Shown here: positions 6,263 to 12,079 of the stretch, in pieces
Position numbering within the stretch: position 1 is the first letter of the stretch
Layout of the letters: every line of letters begins with the position of its first letter
Assembly: GCA_021778935.1 (NCBI GenBank)
Contig: JAJYBQ010000051.1
Span: 1 to 12,079 of the forward strand
DNA from: Pseudomonadota bacterium
GTDB lineage: Bacteria > Pseudomonadota > Gammaproteobacteria > Burkholderiales > Burkholderiaceae
Direction: 5' to 3'
Length of the DNA: 12,079 bases
The notes under the pieces: generated by a model
Databases searched by the model: none
What the model saw: only the letters and a program-made list of their open reading frames with translations
What the model was told of the DNA's origin: nothing
Program-made: the position numbers and the translations under genes

Positions 6263-7410
6263 CAAACGATCCCGCGCCCCAGCAGCCACCTGCGCAAATG
6301 CCGCGCGATCCGCGGCGCCGCCTGCCCGTCCCAGCATTCCGGCGCCCGCCCGCGTTTGCCGCCGCGTTCGACGATCTCGCGCACGGCGGCCAGCACGACC
6401 GCCTCGTCGCGCGGCACCAGCGTGTTGGTGCCCTGCTCGACGGTGATCGGCCGCTCGGTGTTGTCGCGCAGAGTCAGGCAGGGCACGCCCAGCGCGGTCG
6501 TTTCTTCCTGGATGCCGCCCGAGTCGGTGAGCACGAAGGCCGCATCCTTCATCAGCCCCACCATCTCCAGGTAGCCTTGGGGAGGCAGGCGCACGATCCG
6601 GTCGGACGCCAGGCGATTCGCCAAACCGAACTGTTCGAGCTTGGCTTGCGTGCGGGGGTGGATGGGCCAGATGAGCGGCGCGATCGCCGAAACGCGGTTC
6701 AGGATGTCGACGATCGCGCCCAGGTCCTCCGCCCGATCGACGTTCGAAGGGCGGTGCAGGGTGACGACGCCGTAGCGGCCGGGAGCCACCTCGGGCATCA
6801 TGACGCCCGCAGCGTGCAGGATGCGCGCGACCGGGACCGCCTTCGGCAGCGCGGCCATCAGCGAATCGATCATCAGGTTGCCGACGAATTCGATCCGTTC
6901 CGCCGGGATGCCTTCCCGCGCCAGGTTGGCGTGCGCGCTGCGCTCGGTGGTGTAGAGCAGGTCCGAGATCTGGTCGGTCAGGACCCGATTGATTTCCTCG
7001 GGCATGCCGCGGTCGAAGCTGCGCAGGCCGGCCTCGACGTGCACGACCGGCACGTCTTTCTTGGCGGCGACCAGGCCGCAGGCGATGGTGGAGTTGACGT
7101 CGCCGACGACGACCACGCAGCAGGGGCGGTGCTGATCGAGCACCGGCTCGAAGCGCTTCATGATCTCGGCGGTCTGGACCGCGTGGCTGCCCGAGCCGAC
7201 TTCCAGGTTGATGTCGGGGACGGGGAGCGCCAGGTCGGCGAAGAGCTGGCCGTTGAGGGCGTGGTCGTAGTGCTGCCCGGTGTGCAGCAGCATGGCCGGG
7301 GGCAGGCCCGGCTCGGCGGCCAGGGCGCGCAGCAACGGGGCCATCTTCATCAGGTTCGGGCGGGCGCCGACGATGCAGAGGATGGGGCCGGGCATGGAAT
7401 TCGTGGGCAT
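6262..7410 (-). CDS. wecB: UDP-N-acetylglucosamine 2-epimerase (non-hydrolysing)
   Basis: A 382-residue cytosolic enzyme interconverting UDP-GlcNAc and UDP-ManNAc. It has the GT-B-like fold and the full set of family residues: IVGARPNLMKMAPL at 13-26, GDVNST with D104, HVEAGLRSFDRGMPEEINR with E126 and E138/E139, and TLHRPSNV with H219. These correspond to D95, E117, E131 and H213 of E. coli WecB. The UDP-binding LTDSGGIQEETTALGVP block follows in the C-terminal half. Start: ATG at 7410 with AAGAG about 7 bases upstream; an in-frame ATG at 7395 is an alternative. It is the first gene of the minus-strand operon, and its TGA overlaps the deacetylase ATG. A stand-alone wecB in an XrtA locus suggests ManNAc or a derivative in the polymer. 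Confidence 0.95.
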   Translation of the reverse strand: MPTNSMPGPILCIVGARPNLMKMAPLLRALAAEPGLPPAMLLHTGQHYDHALNGQLFADLALPVPDINLEVGSGSHAVQTAEIMKRFEPVLDQHRPCCVVVVGDVNSTIACGLVAAKKDVPVVHVEAGLRSFDRGMPEEINRVLTDQISDLLYTTERSAHANLAREGIPAERIEFVGNLMIDSLMAALPKAVPVARILHAAGVMMPEVAPGRYGVVTLHRPSNVDRAEDLGAIVDILNRVSAIAPLIWPIHPRTQAKLEQFGLANRLASDRIVRLPPQGYLEMVGLMKDAAFVLTDSGGIQEETTALGVPCLTLRDNTERPITVEQGTNTLVPRDEAVVLAAVREIVERGGKRGRAPECWDGQAAPRIARHLRRWLLGRGIV

Positions 7411-7593
7411 CGCGGGCTCTTGGTCCGGCTTGGCTGGGCCGGGGCAGGTTGGAAGCCGGCTATTTTATGGGGCAGACCGAAATTATGCGACTTTCGTTTA
7501 CGCAAGATGAACGTTCGGGGTATGGAATTTTCGGCTTTTCGGGTCCGCCGGGTCACAATACGATCTTTGGCTCTTTTCCGATAAAGGAACTTC
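7411..7593. promoter_or_regulatory. Divergent intergenic region between wecB and the flippase gene
   Basis: This 183-base gap should drive both directions. For the flippase, AAGGA (7584-7588) is a good ribosome binding site 5 bases before the ATG. TACGAT (7559-7564) is a possible -10 box with TTTTCG (7536-7541) as a weak -35. For wecB, TAAAAT on the minus strand (7462-7467) is a possible -10 with no convincing -35. The left part reads open on both strands but shows no protein signal. Promoter assignments are tentative. Confidence 0.35.
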
Positions 7594-9069
7594 ATGTCGC
7601 AGGCAATCCAGCGCAGCATGGCCCACGGGGCGGCCTGGATGGTGCTGTTCAAGCTGCTGGAGCGCAGCCTGGGGGCGATCAGCACGCTGATTCTGGTGCG
7701 GCTGCTGGCGCCCAAGGATTTCGGTGTTGTGGCGATGGCGACGTCGTTTATCGCCATGGCGGAGCTTCTGTCGGCGTTCGGGTTCGACGTCGCCTTGATT
7801 CAGAAGCAGGACGCGCCCGAGGAGCACTACCACACCGCGTGGACGCTCAACGCGGTGATGGGTCTCTGCATCACCATCCTGATGCTGGCCTTGGCCAAGC
7901 CCGTCGCAGTTTTCTACAAGGAGCCGGGTTTGCTGTGGGTCGTACTGGCGCTGGCCTTGGGGCCATCCATTACCGGCTGTGCGAATGTCGGCGTGGTGGC
8001 CTTTCGGAAAGAGCTGAACTTTCGCCGGGAGTTCCAGTTCCAGATTGCCAAGAAGATCGTAGGCTTTTCGGTAGTGATCCCGCTGGCATTCTGGCTTCAT
8101 TCCTATTGGGCTCTCGTTTCCGGAACCCTGGCCGGGAAGCTTGCCGGCACGGTGATGAGCTACCGCATCCATCCGTTCCGGCCGCGGTATTCCCTTTCCG
8201 GGGCGGGGGCCCTCTTCCGGTTTTCGAAGTGGCTACTCATCAGCAATTTCTTCGAATTCCTGAAAATGCGGGCATCGGATTTCCTGATCGGCCGCGTGCA
8301 GGGTCCCACGATGCTCGGTTTGTATAACATCAGCGCAGAGTTCGCCAATCTTCCCACGACCGAACTGGGTGCGCCCATCAACCGGGCCCTGCTGCCGGGA
8401 TTCGCGCGGATCGGAAACGATGTGGCGGCCCTTTCGTCGGCGTATACCAACGCCATCGGTTTCGTCGCGATGCTCGTCGTTCCCGCCGCGGCGGGGATTT
8501 TCTCCGTGGCGGACTTCCTCGTTCCCGTCGTCCTGGGAGCGAAATGGGCAGGAGCTGCGCCGCTGCTCAAGCTGCTCGCGCTCAATGGGGCGATGACGGT
8601 GATTGAAGGCGGGATCTACACGATGCTGCTGGCGATCGGGTACCCGCACGACGTGACGCGTGTCAACGCGGTCTATGTCACGGTGCAGGTTGTTCTGATG
8701 CTCCTGCTGGTAGCGCGCTTCGGCACCGTCGGCGCCGCGTATGCTGCCCTTTTCGGGTCGGCGTGCGCTGCGCCGTTTTTTTTGTTCTTCCTTCGCAAGC
8801 ACACGGGAATCCCGTCTTCCGCGTTCCTACGCGCCGTCAGCCGTCCCGTCGCTGCGGCGCTCGTGATGGCCGTCGTCTTGAGATGGGTCCTGCCGAGCCG
8901 GGTCGCGGCAATTCCGGGTTTCGGTTCGCTTGCTTGGTTGGTCGGGGCGGTGTGTGCGGGTGCTTGCGTCTACGTGGCTGCCTTGTTCGGAATCTGGTAC
9001 GCCGTTGGGCGGCCGGATGGGCCGGAACGGATGGCGCTCGAGCGTGTACGTACCGAGGTGCTAATGTGA
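7594..9069 (+). CDS. Wzx-type polysaccharide flippase (MOP superfamily)
   Basis: A 491-residue polytopic inner-membrane protein that should flip undecaprenyl-linked repeat units to the periplasm. The N-terminal block (RLLAPKDFGVVAMATSFIAM at about 34-53, then ELLSAFGFDVALIQKQ) is characteristic of the WzxC/TuaB-like polysaccharide exporters. Around residues 215-235 FRFSKWLLISNFFEFLKMRA marks the start of the second half, followed by SDFLIGR...LGLYNISAEFANLP. The C-terminal third has several hydrophobic helices, giving roughly 12-14 in all. ATG at 7594 is preceded by AAGGA at 5 bases. The middle of the gene is AT-richer than the locus (43% GC at 8221-8280). A run of eight T lies at 8776-8783 in the frame. 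It is divergent from wecB; the next intact gene on its strand starts about 480 bases later. Confidence 0.9.
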   Translation: MSQAIQRSMAHGAAWMVLFKLLERSLGAISTLILVRLLAPKDFGVVAMATSFIAMAELLSAFGFDVALIQKQDAPEEHYHTAWTLNAVMGLCITILMLALAKPVAVFYKEPGLLWVVLALALGPSITGCANVGVVAFRKELNFRREFQFQIAKKIVGFSVVIPLAFWLHSYWALVSGTLAGKLAGTVMSYRIHPFRPRYSLSGAGALFRFSKWLLISNFFEFLKMRASDFLIGRVQGPTMLGLYNISAEFANLPTTELGAPINRALLPGFARIGNDVAALSSAYTNAIGFVAMLVVPAAAGIFSVADFLVPVVLGAKWAGAAPLLKLLALNGAMTVIEGGIYTMLLAIGYPHDVTRVNAVYVTVQVVLMLLLVARFGTVGAAYAALFGSACAAPFFLFFLRKHTGIPSSAFLRAVSRPVAAALVMAVVLRWVLPSRVAAIPGFGSLAWLVGAVCAGACVYVAALFGIWYAVGRPDGPERMALERVRTEVLM

Positions 9070-9105
9070 TCGGGGCATAGCGGCTTTTTGGGGCGGCGCT
9101 GATTG

Positions 9106-9124
9106 CCGATTCTGATGGAATCGG
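9106..9124. repeat. Perfect 7-base inverted repeat (hairpin) after the flippase gene
   Basis: CCGATTC and GAATCGG are separated by the 5-base loop TGATG. It lies 36 bases past the flippase stop, so a terminator is conceivable. No T run follows the right arm, which argues against a standard intrinsic terminator. GAATCGG recurs at 9167-9173. Confidence 0.4.
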
Positions 9125-9160
9125 AGGCGTCGCGATGCGAAACGTCATTGGTGGCAGTGC

Positions 9161-9250
9161 GTGAGCGAATCGGCAGTCCGGGAATCCTTACCCCATAAGG
9201 ACTATTTGGATGGTTGGCGCGGCTTGGCCATCGTGTGTCAGGTGTGGTGA
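9161..9250 (+). pseudogene. N-terminal remnant of an acyltransferase-3 (OafA/YrhL-like) gene
   Basis: From the GTG at 9161 the frame reads 29 codons to the TGA at 9248-9250 and includes HKDYLDGWRGLAIV. This is the hallmark first transmembrane region of acyltransferase-3 membrane O-acyltransferases (pattern YLDGxRGLAxxxVxxxH). The similarity ends abruptly at about 9236: the expected histidine-containing helix end does not follow in any forward frame. An intact gene would need about 350 or more codons. I infer that a deletion or replacement removed the rest. A short upstream frame ends in GTGA over this start, which is consistent with a once genuine translational start. Confidence 0.65.
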
Positions 9251-9547
9251 CCGCCGTTGCCCCGCATTCCGCTACGCGGGAGTATTGCGATGAGGGAAGC
9301 CATCTCCCCCATGACGCAGTTTGCCGAAAAGCCAAACCGGCTCTTGCTCGGAAATTCCAAAACCGGATCAAAATGGCGACCATCGGAGACGGGATCTGCC
9401 GCCACGGCCGGGGAGTCAGGTATCCGCGACGCGACGTGCGCTGACGGGAGTGTCCGGCGGCGGAGCGTTTTGGTGGCGTTTTGGTAGCGTGTTGCGAGCG
9501 AGTATGGAAAAATTGTGTTCACAAAGTGGCGTCGGGATCGGAGTGGA

Positions 9548-10300
9548 ATGAAAAGCATGAGTCGGGAAGAAGTCGGCGTGTCGACTGCGACATCTCATGG
9601 CGGGATGCTGCGAAGCGTTGTCAAGGCGTTCCTGCCGCGTAGCGTGCGGGAGCGGCTGGCTGTCCGGCGCCGGGGGCGCGCTTTCCATTCTGCTATGCAG
9701 CGTTTGTTGGCGGATCCGATGCGAGTCTTATCGGACACGGATCCGCTTCTCCGGAGTCTTGCCTTCGGGTGGGGAAACGAAGGATGGTCCGCAAATGAGG
9801 GGTACCTGCGGTCATGTGTGCGGGAGGCGCTCGATTCCGACGGCCCGGTCTTGGAGTGCGGATCCGGGTTGAGTACGATCGTGTTGGCCGCGGTGTTGCG
9901 CGGGTCGGGGCGTTCCATATGGTCGCTGGAGCACCATGATGAATGGCGCGGACGCATTCGCGCGACCTTGGTGCGCTATGGGCTGCAGAACGCGCATGTC
10001 TGCGAGGCCCCGATTGTGGACTACGGGGAATTTTCGTGGTATCGACCGCCTTTTGAGAAAATGCCTTATGGATTCGGATTAGTGGTTTGCGATGGTCCGC
10101 CGAGCGTTACACCTGGGGGGCGATATGGGTTGGTGCCGGTAATGGCCAAGCGACTGAGTGGTCGCTTCACATTACTCCTGGACGATGCGATCCGTGAGGC
10201 CGAGCAAGAAACAGCGCAACGCTGGGCGACGGAATTGAGCGCGTCGGTCGAGACTCTCGGGGAGAGGCCGTACTTTCGAATCCGGCCGACGCAATCGTGA
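9548..10300 (+). CDS. Class I SAM-dependent methyltransferase-like protein
   Basis: A 250-residue protein with a Rossmann methyltransferase layout: motif I VLECGSGLST (residues 101-110), the acidic end of strand 2 in WSLEHHDEW (E128), and strand 4 LVVCDGPP (D182), followed by FTLLLDDA. About 90 residues precede motif I, with a basic stretch near residues 30-45. The substrate cannot be read from the sequence; a sugar or other small molecule in the exopolysaccharide is the contextual guess. I preferred the ATG at 9548 (GGAG at 9540-9543) over the GTG at 9515 and the ATG at 9557. Base composition is mixed and falls to 45% GC at 10021-10080, unlike the neighbouring housekeeping-type genes, which suggests it is a variable, exchanged gene. 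It converges on the 4-epimerase gene with a 51-base gap. Confidence 0.65.
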   Translation: MKSMSREEVGVSTATSHGGMLRSVVKAFLPRSVRERLAVRRRGRAFHSAMQRLLADPMRVLSDTDPLLRSLAFGWGNEGWSANEGYLRSCVREALDSDGPVLECGSGLSTIVLAAVLRGSGRSIWSLEHHDEWRGRIRATLVRYGLQNAHVCEAPIVDYGEFSWYRPPFEKMPYGFGLVVCDGPPSVTPGGRYGLVPVMAKRLSGRFTLLLDDAIREAEQETAQRWATELSASVETLGERPYFRIRPTQS

Positions 10301-10351
10301 AGGTCTTGTCTTTGCTGTAGCGGGAGCTGCGTCGTTGGCGCGGCGGACTCT

Positions 10352-11379
10352 TCAGGCTGCCACAAACGACGGTGCCGATTTCTGCAGTCCCGTCGACAGG
10401 TCGCACTCGGGATGGTATCCGAGCAACCGCTGCGCTTTGCTGATATCCGCCTCCGAATGCCGCACATCTCCCGCGCGAAACTCCGCATACCGCGGTGGCG
10501 CGACCTCCAATCCGGGGCGCACCGCCCGCAGCGCCTCGGCGAGCATCGCATGCAACTGCGTGAGCGTCGTCCGTCCCCCCACCGCCACGTTGTAGACCTG
10601 CCCCACCGCTGCCGGATTTTCGACCAGCGCCGCACGCAGATTCGCCTGCACGGCGTTGGCGACGTAACAAAAGTCGCGCGAGGTTTCGCCGTCGCCGTTG
10701 ATGATGCACGGCTGCCCGGCCAGTATCGCGGCGGCCCAGCGCGGAATCACGGCCGCGTAGGGGCCGTTGGGGTCCTGCCGCGGGCCGAAGACGTTGAAAT
10801 ACCGCAGGCCGATCGTCTGCAGGCCGTAGCTGCGGCCGAACACTTCGGCGTAGACCTCGTCGAAGAGTTTGGTCGCGGCATACGGCGATAGCGGCCGGCC
10901 GATGCGATTTTCGATCTTGGGCAGATTGGGTTCATCGCCGTAGACCGAACTCGACGAGGCGTAGACGAAGCGCGCCACGCCGGCGTGGCGTGCCGCGACC
11001 AGCATGTTGAGCATGCCGGTGACGTTGGCGGCGTGCGAGCGCTGCGGGTCTTCGATCGAACGCGGCACCGATCCCAGGGCGGCCTGGTGCAGCACGGTCT
11101 GCACACCTTGGCAGGCCCGCGCGCAGGTGTCGGGGTCGACGATGTCGCCCTCGATCAGGGTGAAGCGGCCCCAGGCATCCGCACCGACCCGCGCGCGCAC
11201 GTCGTCCAGGTTGCTGCGGCGGCCGGTGGCGAAGTTGTCCAGGCCGACCACCTCCTGGCCGAGTCCGAGCAGGGTTTCGAGCAGGTGCGAGCCGATGAAG
11301 CCGGCGACGCCGGTGACCAGCCAGCGGCGCGACTGCATCGTGATGAACGCATCGAACGCCTCCTGCGAGGCGATGGTTT

Positions 11380-11392
<13 letters not shown>
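10352..11392 (-). CDS. wbpP: UDP-N-acetylglucosamine (glucuronate) 4-epimerase, WbpP/TviC type
   Basis: A 346-residue short-chain dehydrogenase/reductase-type epimerase that inverts C4 of UDP-GlcNAc or UDP-GlcNAcA to give the GalNAc form. Features: NAD-binding TGVAGFIG (27-34), LDNFATG (50-56), the Ser run of the active site SSSSVYG (145-151), and catalytic Y170/K174 in PYAATK. These fall about four residues later than in Pseudomonas WbpP (341 residues). [11 protein letters not shown] near the C-terminus also fits the WbpP/TviC group rather than GalE. The ATG at 11392 gives the usual ~18-residue N-terminal helix before WLVTG; an ATG at 11338 would remove it. Upstream in-frame codons to 11560 lie inside tviB and are rejected. 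It overlaps tviB by 13 bases, so the two are co-translated. Confidence 0.92.

Positions 11393-12079
<687 letters not shown>

Larger units (their letters stand above)
9070..9547. other. Scarred intergenic region downstream of the flippase gene
   Basis: About 480 bases without an intact gene. It contains a perfect inverted repeat (9106-9124), the start of an acyltransferase-3 gene (9161-9250), and about 300 bases (9251-9547) that I cannot assign. Several frames are open on both strands in that last part, as expected at high GC, but none gives a recognisable protein. CCCGC (9258-9262) and GCGGG (9273-9277) could form a short hairpin just after the acyltransferase remnant. The layout suggests deletion or replacement of one or more genes. 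Confidence 0.55.

Noticed and set aside
6263..6337. N-terminal extension of the deacetylase upstream of 6262
   Set aside because: It lies entirely inside wecB. The TGATG overlap points to the ATG at 6262.
6298..7584. 428-codon + strand open frame opposite wecB
   Set aside because: Asp/Arg/Val-rich shadow of wecB, which has all of its catalytic residues on the minus strand.
9186..9203. Small palindrome TCCTTA/TAAGGA in the acyltransferase relic as a regulatory site
   Set aside because: It lies within the codons for SLPHKD of the relic; a short palindrome of this size may be chance.
10301..10351. Bidirectional terminator between the methyltransferase and epimerase genes
   Set aside because: I found no convincing stem followed by a T run in either direction in this 51-base gap.

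Overview
This window looks like part of an exopolysaccharide locus of the exosortase A (XrtA/EpsH1, PEP-CTERM) type from a GC-rich proteobacterium. A betaproteobacterium (Rhodocyclales, Burkholderiales or Nitrosomonadales) is my inference from the gene set and base composition. Most coding sequence is strongly GC-rich (hand counts: 78% at 3901-3960, 73% at 5821-5880). Three patches are lower: the Fic module (50% at 4261-4320, 57% at 4861-4920), part of the flippase gene (43% at 8221-8280) and the methyltransferase (45% at 10021-10080).

Left end, + strand: the C-terminal two thirds of a PLP-dependent decarboxylase of the XrtA-associated type, then a VanZ-family membrane protein that appears to hold three VanZ-like units. 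The VanZ gene ends tail-to-tail, overlapping by 14 bases, with a minus-strand operon. That operon reads, in transcription order: UDP-GlcNAc 2-epimerase (wecB), polysaccharide deacetylase, a small antitoxin-like protein, a Fic-domain protein, a FemAB-like transferase and an XrtA-type glycosyltransferase. Nearly all junctions are overlaps (TGATG, 8 bases, ATGA, ATGA). The exception is a 70-base gap after the deacetylase gene that holds a possible promoter for the antitoxin/Fic pair.

Right part: divergent from wecB lies a Wzx-type flippase gene. It is followed by about 480 bases of mostly non-coding sequence containing the broken-off start of an acyltransferase-3 (OafA-like) gene, then by a class I SAM-dependent methyltransferase-like gene. 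At the right edge, on the minus strand, are a UDP-GlcNAc C6 dehydrogenase (tviB, cut by the window edge) and a WbpP/TviC-type UDP-GlcNAc/GalNAc(A) 4-epimerase that overlaps it by 13 bases.

The pieces fit one pathway. WecB should supply UDP-ManNAc, and TviB plus the 4-epimerase should supply UDP-GlcNAcA/GalNAcA. The glycosyltransferase and other enzymes outside the window would build the repeat unit, the flippase would export it, and the deacetylase and FemAB-like protein would modify or process it. The most unusual feature is the Fic/antitoxin module set inside the operon, with the fic stop codon overlapping the femAB start codon. Next come a repeat-derived 24-base perfect palindrome that has become the N-terminal coding sequence of the deacetylase, and the acyltransferase scar downstream of the flippase. 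No RNA gene, CRISPR array, intact insertion sequence or exosortase gene is visible in the window.
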